Assembly: GCA_949361645.1 (NCBI GenBank)
Contig: OX442427.1
Span: forward strand, 6,250,757-6,314,756
From: Spongilla lacustris
Taxonomy: Eukaryota; Porifera; Demospongiae; Spongillida; Spongillidae
DNA length: 64,000 bases
Direction: 5' to 3'
The position numbers and the translations under genes are program-made. This document shows, piece after piece, positions 37,663 through 48,725 of this stretch; the stretch's first letter is position 1, and every line of letters starts with the position of its first letter. The notes below the pieces were generated by a model. The model did not search any database, was not told where the DNA came from, and was given only the letters and a program-made list of their open reading frames with translations.

Positions 37663-38360
37663 ACATTTCTCCTAAATTCAAATGAAATTATTTTGCACCC
37701 ATATTTCCACTATTGTTTCATGTGCCAATGCACTTATTTTACCAATTGTTAGATTATTTTTATACCACACCCTTGGTCCATAATATCTAAAACAACGGAT
37801 GCAGTTCTTAAAAATGCATTATGTAAAAAAATTCATAGTAGCAGAAAAAAAGTATTACATGTGTCACTTTTTACATTTGTTTTATGGAGGTTGATGTGTG
37901 TGCTACTGTACAAATTGTCAGCATAGAAAACTTTCATGAAACATTTGTGGTACAACCATAGAAAGAAACATCATTTTTATGTCTCAATGCAATTTGCATA
38001 TTTAGTTTATATTGCAATAATTTCTCCTAAATTCAAATGAAACTATCTTGTACCCATATATCTACCATTGTTTCATGTGCCAATGCACGTATTTTACCAA
38101 TTGTTAGATTATTTTTATACCACACCCTTGGTCCATATTATCTAAAACAACAGATGCGGTTCTTAAAAATGCATAATGGAAAAAATTCATAGTTACAGAA
38201 AAATGTATGGCATGTGTTACTTTTTAAATATGTTTTATGGAGGTTGATGTGTGTGCTACTGTATAAATTGTCAGCACAGAAATTTTCCATGAAACATTTG
38301 TGGTACAACCATAGAAAGAAACACGTCTCAAAAAGAGATTTGCATATTTAGTTTATGTGT
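37663..38360 (+). repeat. ~360-bp tandem duplication inside the piggyBac element
   Basis: TTTCTCCTAAATTCAAATGA at about 37667 recurs at about 38026, and the two copies match through ATACCACACCCTTGGTCCAT and TGTGGTACAACCATAGAAAG. They differ at scattered positions, so the duplication is not recent. Confidence 0.85.
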
Positions 38361-38610
38361 GTACTTCCCAGTCTTTTATACAGGACAACAAGTTTCAGCT
38401 ACATTTCAACTTGATGATGGGGCAACCCTCAATCGCAACTGTTTGACATCTCTCTACGTTGATATTGTAATGGTATAATGTTACGTATGTTTGTATCCAA
38501 ATGTTTTCTTATTTATCAACAATATTTTGAATACATACTTTACTTTCAAAACACCTGAAGCCAATTACCACATGTACAGTCACACAATCATATGTTTTCA
38601 ATGTTAGGTT

Positions 38611-39666
38611 TTATGCAAACCCTAACATCTTTAGGTGAATTTTAAAACAGTCTCTTGTTGCTGGTTCACAACACCCGTATAGGTCATTGTCTTTCACTCT
38701 TGAGCAACCAACACAGTAATATGATGATTTAGCAGAGCATATTCTGCATTTACGCTGCTTTCGTCCTCTGGTACCAGAATACGCTGGTGAGTGCTTTACA
38801 AGTTCAAGGCGGTGACGGAAGGCACTGAGTAATGTTCTCAAATCGATGTCTGGACATCCCAAAGCGTTCACCAAAGCTTGCACCACTGTATATTGTGCCA
38901 GGATGTAAACCTTCATCCCAATACACAGGGATGGCTCCCCTTTTAGGCTCACATGCCATCGCAAGTCGCAACCCAAGGTACTTAAAAAATTCACCTTTGG
39001 TAAGTCAGTGGAATATAGCTGTGTGTCAGCATGTTCACGTTTGTGTATTCCAAAATTTTCCCAATTCCTCGAACAGGATAAAATTGATAAAATTAATCCA
39101 CTACTTTCTTTGTTCCTATTCCCCTTTGAGCTTCTGGCCATCTAAATCTAGCACTGTGGACATTGTGTTTTGATCCAGGGTCAATTAACAACTCTTTTCT
39201 TGGTGTCCATTGGCGCCCATGAGGTGACAGGGTAGGCCTGTTACCTTCAGTGACGGCCGTATCATCACTATAAAAGTGTAAAACAATACGAATAACATCT
39301 GGGGGCGGGTGCTCAATTAGCGCACGGTACCAACCTCGGAACTTCTTCTACCTGCTCTGCACAGGACACATCACTCTCCTCATCGCTATCATCATCAGTA
39401 GATGCAGATTGCATGTCCATATCTTCTTCTTCACTTTCAGTACGCCTTTTATTACCCCTTGCCTCTACAAACCTCCTTGACTCTCCAAAAACGCTAGGTA
39501 AACAAATACCCCGGCTTGATTCTGTTGTAGTGCTTGAATCCCTCCATTTTATAACAAATCTTTTGCTGTGGCCTCTGCCAGATACCTGCTCAACCACTCC
39601 AAGCTTTCCAAGTGTTTTTTTATTCTTCCCTACAATTGCAGTTCCAACTGTAATCGGCTTCGCCAT
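38611..39666 (-). pseudogene. piggyBac transposase, catalytic core deleted
   Basis: The N-terminus (39666 down to 39313) starts MAKPITVGTAIVGKN and ends in an acidic Ser/Asp-rich region. The next part, in a second frame from about 39245, reads RFRWPEAQRGIGTKKVVD, then a stop, then KILEYTNVNM and HSYIPLT. A third frame continues GEFFKYLGLRLAMA, PVYWDE and FGMSRHRFENI. This is the N-terminal part of the DDE_Tnp_1_7 domain. It jumps directly to a C-terminal zinc-ribbon-like end, KCRICSA...YYCVGC...CC...CFKIHL (about 38770-38620). The DDD catalytic segment between them is absent, and there is one stop and at least two frameshifts. The long open frame 38611-39141 is real coding only in its last third. 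Confidence 0.8.
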
Positions 39667-39903
39667 TTTTAACTAAACCGCAGAGAAAGTCAATTTCATC
39701 AAATACCAAGTGATGGACTGCATGATAGATGCTATGATAGCAGTAGAAAAAATTATATTACAGTTCTATTACCATTGCACTATATTTTGAAGTATATTTA
39801 TGCCGTTAAAAGCTGTTTCCAAAACCTATAATACAGAATCTAGTCACGTCCTACGCGTAGGACGCTAATCCTACGCGTAGGACGACGGGAGATTAAAGGT
39901 TAA

Positions 39904-40670
39904 AGTTCATTCATCTGTTATTTCTCAATCTTCTTTAGCTGTAGGATTTCTTTGGGATTTGCCTTGAAAACAAGGAATTTCAAGCCCACTATGTGGTAGA
40001 GCAGTCATACCACTTCATCATAATCTCTCAACAGCTTTTGAGGCAGTAATTCTTTCCTTTTTCAAAGCCATGGTATATCTATCAGTGACATTGTCTGGTG
40101 CTCTTTCACTTCTTAAATATATGCCTCCCAGAACTCTTATATATGGTAATCTAAAATAAAACAGCATCTTTCAAGTAGCTCAACCATACTCTATTCTCTG
40201 CATTATAGCTACATTGAGGGGCACTTCTTTCTCATTTGGTGAGTCAAAACATACACGATTCATGCAAACATAAACACAAGTAGGGTACAGGTGGGTTCAG
40301 CCTATGAAAGTATTTCAACAGGATAATTTATCTAATGAAAGTTTCATTACACAGAATTTTTGTTTTAAAGCAACTGCTGTGAGGTGTTTTGCAATGGTGT
40401 ATGAGGTCAAAACACATGTCCATAGAAGAGTATTGTAACTAGGAGGGTGCGGAAGACTTATTGTCATAACAGTAACAAGGAGTCACTTGGTTTGACCAAC
40501 AAGAACAATCCCATTAATTGCGATATCTTTAGAACCTGAACAAAACACAGCCTCTATCATAAAACTATGTTCACCTAAACAATACCAATATCATTGCTAT
40601 AAACAAGCCGCAAATTAAAGTATCTCATTCAAACAACATTTCATATGTTGAAGTATTATGCCCAAAATAC
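39904..40670. other. Intergenic or intronic sequence, nothing recognised
   Basis: Lies downstream of the last visible ankyrin exon (minus strand) and upstream of the piggyBac element. No further ankyrin-like exon is seen. Confidence 0.35.
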
Positions 40671-43617
40671 CTTGGTCACTGCATTAACATCAGCCCCTTT
40701 ATCTAGGAGCATTTGGACAACTTCAGAATTACCACCAATGGAAGCACTATGAAGAGGTGTATGTCCAAACTGGAAGAGAATATCAATTTTATGGTATGCA
40801 ATCTTGATCACAACTTATGCAATATGATGCCACATGGCATGTGATCCCCACTGACTTGTGTAATCTGCTGCGGCATGTGTGCAATATGATGTGGCATGTG
40901 ATTACCACATAGTATGGCATGCATTCATTACATGTGCAATAATTTGCAATATGATGTGGCATGTGATCTCTATGTGGCATGCAATTACCATATATGATGT
41001 AGCATGTGATCACCACATGGCAAGAGTTGGATCATCAAAATCATAGCTTTTAGAACTGTACATCTCCCCTCTTCTTCCATCACCCTACCCAACTCCACAC
41101 TCTAATTATAATCACACATAAAGTCAGATCTATGTATAAACTAAGACGAAAATTGATCATGTGCATGTAGGAATTTGGGTGATCAGTAAATAATATCTCC
41201 ATTGCAGTATCAATTTGCAGCACATAGGTACAATATTAATGCAATTCAACTGGCTTAAATATTACAATTTGACTGGCTTACAAACTGCAATTCTTTGTTT
41301 GTTCTTATTTGACTGGCTTTACAGTACTACACTGCAATTTGAACTGCTTACTTACTGCAATTTGACTGGCTTTCATCTGCAATGTGACTGGCTTAGTTCT
41401 AAAAATTTGCCCATGATAGCATGCACAATTTGTATCATTATCTGACAGGTGGAAGGTGAATAAATATTCATGTATTTATCTGGTACAAGTTCAGCACATA
41501 CTATGCTAGGCACAGCAAGCAAATGTGTGCTAAGTTTCTGCATATATAAGATTCTATGTTAAGTTTGAAATAGCAACTCGCACAATGCATATGGGGGACA
41601 TTACCCAACAAAACCAGGCTTAGGGTGTTTTTCCCCAAGTTTATTATTATTTTATTTCCTATAAAAGTGCAACGTGATCTACAAAATGGTTCTTAAGCAG
41701 TGAAAGTTTGACCTTCCATCACAGAGTTATAAGGACTGAATATTTGTACTTGTCCTGTAAAGTACCATAAGCCCTGATGACAAATATTTAATATATTAAA
41801 ACCTGCCTCATATGTAGAACTCTTATTAGATAGGTTTTAGAATTGTGTCATTTTCACAGAGTCCTCCCTATGACATGCATTAATAATTATGCTCCAAATT
41901 ACTCCAAATCCAAACTCTGAAACTGATGTAGTAAGAGTGAACATAACCTTTTACCTGCTAAAAAAGGCACCTCAAGTTTGGTAAAATTTTTACTTAGAAT
42001 TAAAAACTGATGTGGCCAAAGGGTTGTGATGATTACTCAATAGTTATATACCTAATTTTGTTAAGATTTTCATTGTCTTAGGAGGGAAAAGTTCATCTAA
42101 ATATTCCTACAATAGTGGGATCACAATAAGTGTTAATCCCCAGAGTAAATTGTTGCGTGATGAGTTTCTATTGTAGTGTAGTTGTAACACTAAAAACTCT
42201 TTACGACAACTATAATGGTTTGCAATGTACTTTAAAAACATCCCTTCTGGATATTTCACTTTTTAAGTACCATCTTCCTCTATCAAGATAAAAACTTTGT
42301 GATAATGACCCTCCCCATTGAGGAGTACTTATGAGGCCTCAGCCATAATATAATAGGATGGCACATCATATATACCTTGTTCTGTATCCTGAGGTCTGCT
42401 CCTGACTTCAAAAGTGTCTGCACAACATTAGGATGGCCACACCGGGAAGCTGCATGTAGTAGGGTGTCTCCGAACTGCAAAATGAGACAGAACTTGGCAT
42501 AACAATTTGCCTGGATTTATGCGTACACACAGACACATACACACAGATACACACACATTAATAACCACACACACATACACATACATGTACATGTACATGT
42601 ACACACTCACCTGGTTAGTTACAACAATGCCCACTCCTAACACTAACCGCTCTACATCTTCTACCCTGCCCTCAATAGCAGCTCTGAACAGCTGTGGTGA
42701 AAAGCCATAACAATATAACACACAAAGGTCCAAATGACACCTAATAAAAGAAGATTACATTTTTCTTTTTCTCTTTCTCCTCTTCATCATCTTCCTCATC
42801 TGCCTCCTCTTCATCATCTTCCTCATCTACCTCCTCTTCATCATCTTCCTCATCTGCCTCCTCTTCATCATCTTCCTCATCTACCTCCTCTTCATCATCT
42901 TCCTCATCTGCCTCCTCTTTATCATCTCCCTCATCTGCTTCGGTTCCATCATCTTCCTCCTCTCCACCATCTTCGTCTTCTCCATCCTCCATCCTCCGTC
43001 TCTTCGCAGCTCTGGACAGCTGTGGTGGACGCTGCAAGAACATAGCATACAAAGGTCCAAATGACACCTAATAAAAGAATATTACATTTTTCTTATTTTT
43101 CTCTCTGTCATCTTCCTCCTCTCCACCATCTTCGTCTTCTCCATCCTCCATCCTCCGTCTCTTCGCAGCTCTGGACAGCTGTGGTGGACGCTGCAAGAAC
43201 ATAGCATACAAAGGTCCAAATGACACCTAATAAAAGAATATTACATTTTTCTCATCTTCCTCCTCTCCACCATCTTCATCTTCTCCATCCTCCATCCTCC
43301 GTCTCTTATCAGCCCTGGACAGCTGTGGTGAACACTGCAAGAACATAGCATACAAAGGTCCAAATGACACCTAATAAAAGAATATTACATTTTTCTTATT
43401 TTTCTCTCTCTCATATTCCTCCTCTCCACCATCTTCGTCTTCTCCATCCTCCATCCTCCGTCTCTTCGCAGCTTTGGACAGCTGTGGTGAACGCTGCAGG
43501 AACATAGTATATAAAAGGTCCAAGTGACACCTAATAAAAGAATATTACATTTTTCTTATTTTTCTCTCCCTCATCTTCCTCCTCTCCACCATCTTCATCT
43601 CCTCCTTCCTTGTCCAT
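40671..43617 (-). CDS. Ankyrin-repeat protein with acidic N-terminus (exons at 42611-42691, 42376-42474, 40671-40769)
   Basis: Three minus-strand exons have AG acceptors and GT donors. Exon 42611-42691 reads LFRAAIEGRVEDVERLV. Exon 42376-42474 is exactly 99 nt and one 33-residue repeat (FGDTLLHAASRCGHPNVVQ...). Exon 40671-40769 is also 99 nt (FGHTPLHSASIGGNSEVVQ...). The G-x-TPLH-x-AS..G..EVV..LL..GAD pattern is the ankyrin repeat, a protein-binding scaffold. Same-phase 99-nt exons explain easy repeat gain. Upstream, a candidate start ATG at 43615-43617 opens MDKEGGDEDGGEEED, and four related acidic exons lie between it and the ankyrin exons. If the donor of the last exon is not used, translation ends four codons later at TAA. 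Joining of acidic and ankyrin exons is inferred; the 3' end may be incomplete. No orthologue is claimed. Confidence 0.6.
40789..41025. repeat. Degenerate GATGTGGCATGTGATC tandem repeat (intronic)
   Basis: Motifs such as ATATGATGTGGCATGTGATC recur about six times at spacings of roughly 35-50 bp within the long intron of the ankyrin gene. Confidence 0.7.
41240..41410. repeat. Short tandem repeat, CTGCAATTTGACTGGCTTA units
   Basis: About eight imperfect units (e.g. AATTTGACTGGCTTACAAAC, GCAATTTGACTGGCTTTCAT) in the same intron. The rest of the 41.4-42.4 kb intron shows nothing. Confidence 0.75.
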
Positions 43618-43640
43618 CCTCCTAGGAGTACTGTGTAAGT
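42725..43640 (-). repeat. Tandem duplication of an acceptor + exon + intron module (5 copies)
   Basis: The string AAAGGTCCAAATGACACC occurs at about 42725, 43051, 43210, 43354 and, in variant form, 43514. In minus-strand sense each copy gives an intron end, TTGCAG-type acceptor, then coding for PPQLSRAAKRRRMEDGEDED and a Glu-rich tail. The copy nearest the ankyrin exons instead encodes PQLFRAAIEGRVEDVERL at the same position, so the acidic exons look like altered copies of the first ankyrin exon. Spacing is 144-160 bp, except 326 bp where the microsatellite has expanded. Confidence 0.8.
42781..42930 (-). repeat. Coding-phase minisatellite, Glu/Asp-rich
   Basis: CTCTTCATCATCTTCCTCAT units alternating CTGCCTC and CTACCTC give a 48-bp period. 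On the minus strand they read (EEADEEDDEEEVDEED)n without a stop, extending one acidic exon. Such stretches expand easily by slippage. Confidence 0.85.
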
Positions 43641-43757
43641 GTCATACATCTAATTTTTCTCACATTTTACACTCCCCGGCAGATACTGTAGTAGTGCTTA
43701 TAATGAAACATATGCATTCATTTTATCCCATTAGGCACTACACAGCTCACATAGCTT

Positions 43758-44018
43758 TTAACCTTTAATCTCCAACCGTCCTAGACTTTTTCCTCTGTGG
43801 TCGTGTCGTTTGACCACTTAAAATTCATCCGACACTTATGACATGCTCTGACGACATGCACAACACTTCCAGAACAAATCATATTTTATCGTCCCTACAA
43901 CAGCCTCATTGACGGTGAAGCTCTTTCCCATTTTTGCGGTAATGCCCGCAAATTGATGGATGCGCATCGTTTGGATCGATGCTTTTATCTCGTGACACAA
44001 GATGAACCATAAAAACAA
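43758..44018 (-). pseudogene. Second piggyBac relic (one terminus plus N-terminal transposase fragment)
   Basis: TTAA at 43758-43761 followed by CCTTTAATCTCC matches the right-end sequence of the complete element at 39.9 kb. On the minus strand a frame reads MGKSFTVNEAVVGTIK (from 43931), which resembles MAKPITVGTAIVGKNK at the start of that element's transposase. The opposite terminus is missing, and the interior is far too short. The relic lies directly upstream of the ankyrin gene's candidate start. Confidence 0.5.
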
Positions 44019-44536
44019 CCATTTCTAAGTACATGTAGCATGGACTTATTCAGATAAGGCAGAGCTGCACAGTTTAGGTTCCGGAATTAATATTCATTAC
44101 AATAGTAAGGTTTCGTGGTCAAGCCGTTTGTTTCACGGCTGTTTCAAGCTGGACATTAGGTTGTTAATTAGAATACATTCGAACATTACGGTATTTTGGT
44201 GTTTGGGATCCTGAAGGAGCTAATTATTTTGTGGTTTACGTTACAAGGCTCTTTTTGCCACTACAAATTCAATACACACAACCATTATAATTTTCAGCTG
44301 TTCCACAACCAATTTCGTACTTAAAAAGAATAGTACGCACAGTCAAAGTAAGTTCTCTTTTGCCCTATAATTGCCGCGCATGTGACTACTGAAGGCACAC
44401 CTCTTATTGTTTTTATTAAGTGCTCAAGCGGCAACCGATTTTTCTCGAAACGCCCCAAGCAGATGGTTTTAAAACCTACTCCTACTCAAAGAGCAATCAT
44501 TGTACATCACCTTTGCATGCTGGGGCTTATTTTCTG

Positions 44537-45284
44537 GTGAAAGAACAACACGGTTAGACGGGACCATGTAACTAATGAATAATGCACGTGCGCCACACCC
44601 ATATGTATAAATTTCATACACAACGACAATGGGAAACGCGTAATTTCATGTCTAGAAGTTCTGTCAGCAGGGCCGGTGAGAGCTGTAGTGAGGCCCGGGG
44701 TAACATATCGTTTGGGGGCCCTCGTAGGCCCTGAAAATGCGAGCGAGGGGGGGGGTTACCCCTTGAGATTGGCCAAATACGATTCAATTTTTATACATCC
44801 GTACACAGTACATGTACGTTTAAACTGCATACCACTGTTTAGCCATAAAACAATACAATTTTGGACCCTATTATACCTTGGGGCCCGGGGTAGGTAACCA
44901 CGCTTACCCATATACAATCATGAATGCAGGCTTTGGGCTGATGTGGGAACAGCTACAGAGCACACAACCATTTCAATCAGTTGTTATGAGTTGTACAGGA
45001 CATATGGCAGTAGTATGGCTAACAAAGTACAGAGATACTGTGCAAGAGCACTACAGTTGGGCGTAGCCCGACTCGACGGTCGGGCTACGCCCGACTAGAA
45101 CACTACTTGAGTGTGTTTTGTACCAGACTGAAGTCTAAGGGGCCAGAAAAGCTAAGCCGAAAACAAAAAGGCAAATAATAGTGTGTGATTTTGTTTTCCA
45201 CGTATACTAGTATGTGTGTTTCGCACATGTGCATTATGAGAGGACCACTCGCTACGTAAAAAATCTGCCATATTCAAAGCGTTC
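44537..45284. other. Extra segment in the left arm of the 5.7-kb element
   Basis: About 750 bp has no mirror in the right arm, where only ~20 bp separate the same flanks. It contains GGGGGCCCTC...GGGGCCCGGGG motifs (44690-44900), possibly a SINE-like insertion, and the 14-bp hairpin at 45059. No gene. Confidence 0.5.
45059..45092. other. Perfect 14-bp GC-rich hairpin
   Basis: GGGCGTAGCCCGAC (45059-45072) and its exact complement (45079-45092) enclose a 6-nt loop. It would form a stable hairpin in RNA or extruded DNA. Not a bacterial terminator: no T-run or gene context. Confidence 0.85.
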
Positions 45285-45299
45285 CCTAGCAAAAAAACC

Positions 45300-47500
45300 T
45301 ATAAGATCTTATCAAGAATTAGTAAGAATCTTATAAGAACTTTATTTCTTATAAGAAAAAGGGTAAGAAACTGTAAGCGTCGTAAGATCCTAAAGCCCTA
45401 TAAGGTTCCTACAAGATTCCTACAAGAAACGTATAGGAACGTGTAAGAATTACCTAAGAACAGAACAGGAATCTTATAAGAATAGACGCTGCAGGATTCT
45501 TGTAAGAGTCTTGGAATATTTCTTATAAGAACAGAACAGGAATCTTATAAGAATAGACGCTGCAGGATTCTTGTAAGAGTCTTGGAATATTTCTTATAAG
45601 AACAGAACAGGAATCTTATAAGAATAGACGCTGCAGGATTCTTGTAAGAGTCTTGCAATATTTCTTATAAGAACAGAACAGGAATCTTATAAGAATAGAC
45701 GTGGCAGGATTCTTGTAAGAGTCTTGGAATATTTCTTATAAGAACAGAACAGGAATCTTATAAGAATAGACGCTTCAGGATTCTTGTAAGAGTCTTGGAA
45801 TATTTCTTATAAGAACAGAACAGGAATCTTATAAGAATAGACGCTTCAGGATTCTTGTAAGAGTCTTGCAATATTTCTTATAAGAACAGAACAGGAATCT
45901 TATAAGAAAAGACGTTGCAGGATTCTTGTAAGAGTCTTGCAATATTTCATATAAGAACAGAACAGGAATCTTATAAGAATAGACGCTTCAGGATTCTTGT
46001 AAGAGTCTTGGAATATTTCTTATAAGAACAGAACAGGAATCTTATAAGAATAGACGCTTCAGGATTCTTGTAAGAGTCTTGTAATATTTCTTATAAAAAC
46101 AGAACAGGAATCTTATAAGAATAGACGCTGCAGGATTCTTGTAAGAGTCTTGTAATATTTCTTATAAGAACAGAACAGGAATCTTATAAGAATAAACGCT
46201 GCAGGATTCTTGTAAGAGTCTTGCAATATTTCTTATAAGAACAGAACAGGAATCTTATAAGAATAGACGTTGCAGGATTCTTGTAAGAGTCTTGCAATAT
46301 TTCTTATAAGAACAGAACAGGAATCTTATAAGAATAGACGCTGCAGGATTCTTGTAAGAGTCTTGTAATATTTCTTATAAGAACAGAACAGGAATCTCAT
46401 AAGAATAAACGCTGCAGGATTCTTGTAAGAGTCTTGCAATATTTCTTATAAGAACAGAACAGGAATCTTATAAGAATAGACGTTGCAGGATTCTTGTAAG
46501 AGTCTTGCAATATTTCTTATAAGAACAGAACAGGAATCTTATAAGAATAGACTCTTCAGGATTCTTGTAAGAGTCTTGTAATATTTCTTATAAGAACAGA
46601 ACAGGAATCTTATAAGAATAGACGCTTCAGGATTCTTGTAAGAGTCTTGTAATATATCTTATAAGAACAGAACAGGAATCTTATAAGAATAGATGCTGCA
46701 GGATTCTTGTAAGAGTCTTGTAATATTTCTTATAAGAACAGAACAGGACTCTTATAAGAATAAACACTGCAGGATTCTTGTAAGAGTCTTGGAATATTTC
46801 TTATAAGAACAGAACAGGAATCTTATAAGAATAAACGCGTCTAGAGTCTTGGAAGAATCTTGCAATATTTCTTATAAGAACAGAACAGGAATCTTATAAG
46901 AATAGACGCTTCAGGATTCTTGTAAGAGTCTTGTAATATTTCTTATAAGAACAGAACAGGAATCTTATAAGAATATAGACGTTGCAGGATTCTTGTAAGA
47001 GTCTTGGAATATTTCTTATAAGAACAGAACGGGAATTTCTTGTAAGAGTCTTGTAATATTTCTTATAAGAACAAAACAGGAATCTTATAAGAATAGACGC
47101 TGCAGAATTCTTGTAAGAGTCTTGCAATATTTCTTATAAGAACAGAACAGGAATCTTATAAGAATAGACGCTGCAGGATTCTTGTAGAAATCTTGTAATA
47201 TTTCTTATAAGGGAATCTTATAAGAATAGACGCTGCAGCTAGGATTCTTGTAAGAGTCTTGGAATATTTCTTATAAGAACAGAACAGGAATCTTATAAGA
47301 ATAGACGCTTCAGGATTCTTGTAAGAGTCTTGCAATATTTCTTATAAAAACAGAACAGGAATCTTATAAGAATAGACGCTGCAGGATTCTTGTAAGAGTC
47401 TTGCAATATTTTTTATAAGAACAAAACAGGAATCTTATAAGAATAGACGCTGCAGGATTCTTTTAGAGTCTTGTAATATTTAAAATAAAAATACACATTT
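45300..47500. repeat. 71-bp minisatellite, about 28 copies
   Basis: The unit starts CAGAACAGGAATCTTATAAG and contains ATTCTTGTAAGAGTCTTG. Starts at 45461, 45532 and 45603 give an exact 71-bp period. Most copies differ at a few sites (GGAATATT/GCAATATT/GTAATATT; CGCTGC/CGCTTC/CGTTGC), with occasional deletions near 47035 and 47210. Each unit holds the self-complementary AATCTTATAAGAAT. Degenerate related sequence continues at 45300-45460 and reappears at 49100-49420. Confidence 0.95.
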
Positions 47501-47714
47501 CAGGATTCTTGTATGAGCCAAGATTTCTCATAAGAACAAAACTGGAATAGAACATAGACACTGTAGGATTTAGTGGATATTGAATGACTTTTTTTGAGTC
47601 TATTTTTAGCTATATATCAGGTGACTACATCGCGTGGCACCTTTTTAACCGAACGAGTGGGTCGATCTCATGGATATAAGAGTACTCTAGGTCTCATCAG
47701 TGGATACGTTAGAC

Positions 47715-48235
47715 GGCAGTGAGTTCATGCCAACCGATCGTTTGTAGGATGTAGAAATGGCAACTAGCGCTTGTATCAATACGTTCGTTACAGACGCTGT
47801 GGTAAGCATGGACGCTATCAAGCGGAAAAATGGAAACTGGTCGTTTTTATTATAAAGTAAGTACTTGGGAGTCGGACGGACTAAGTGTTAGACAAGCTTG
47901 TTGTCCACGCAGATTGTATAAAAGATTTTTTTTTTCTTTTTGCCACACTACGGATCCTAAACTGATGATTCTTATTAGAGCCACCAAAGGAAGTGGGGAA
48001 AATCCGGCGCAGCTGTACACCAGTGGTAAGCTATGCGCAAATGCCCAACCGATCGTTTTTACAATGTAGAAATGTCAACTAGCGCTTGATGAAGATGTTC
48101 CATACGAACGCTCTCGTTGACATGGACGCTGTAAAGAGGAAAGATGCAAACTGTGGTCGTTTTATTATAAAGTAAGTACTTTGGAGTTGGAATAAGTGTT
48201 AGACAATCATGTTGACCACGCAGATTGTGCAGAAG
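47715..48235 (+). repeat. ~190-bp direct duplication
   Basis: CCAACCGATCGTTTGTAGGA...TTATTATAAAGTAAGTACTT...GCAGATTGTA at 47728-47925 recurs in diverged form at 48046-48232. No coding sense in common. Confidence 0.7.
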
Positions 48236-48254
48236 TGTGTATTGTGGAAATTTA

Positions 48255-48725
48255 TTCATGTGTACGAATCTTGCGTGTGCATGGTGTGTGTACCTTTCGT
48301 GTGCACTGTGTATGTACCTTGCGTGTGCATGGTGTGTGTACCTTGCATGTACCTTGTGTGTGCATGGTGTGTGTGTACCTTGTGTGTGCATGGTGTGTGT
48401 ACCTTGCATGTACCTTGTGTGTGCATGGTGTGTGTACCTTGCATGTACCTTGTGTGTGCATGGTGTGTGTACCTTGCATGTGCATGGTGTGTGTACCTTG
48501 CATGTGCATGACGTGTGTACCTTGTTGTGCATGGTGTGTGTACCTTGTGTGTGCATGGTGTGTGTACCTTGTGTGTGCATGGTGTGTGTGTACCTTGTGT
48601 GTGCATGGTGTGTGTACCTTGTGTGTGCATGGTGTGTGTACCTTGTGTGTGCATGGTGTGTGTGTACCTTGTGTGTGCATGGTGTGTGTGTACCTTGTGT
48701 GTGCATGGTGTGTGTACTTTGCGTT
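48255..48725. repeat. TG-rich minisatellite, ~24-bp unit
   Basis: About twenty copies of GTGTGCATGGTGTGTGTACC plus CTTG, with a few carrying a 12-bp CTTGCATGTACC insertion. It generates long Cys/Val and His/Thr open frames on both strands in all phases, which are not genes. Confidence 0.95.

Larger units (their letters stand above)
37617..39899. mobile_element. piggyBac transposon, non-autonomous, with TTAA target sites
   Basis: The left end CCTTAATTCTCC follows TTAA at 37613-37616, and the right end GGAGATTAAAGG precedes TTAA at 39900-39903. TTAA flanks and short CCYT-type ends are diagnostic of piggyBac. Just inside both ends lies the perfect palindrome CCTACGCGTAGG (about 37640, 39850 and 39870). 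A decayed minus-strand transposase occupies 38611-39666. The left third holds a ~360-bp tandem duplication. Length is 2283 bp. Confidence 0.88.

Noticed and set aside
38611..39141. 176-codon open frame taken as one protein
   Set aside because: Only its last third matches the piggyBac C-terminus; over the first two thirds the true piggyBac frame is a different one.
45059..45092. Rho-independent terminator
   Set aside because: Stable hairpin but no T-tract, no upstream gene and a eukaryotic context.
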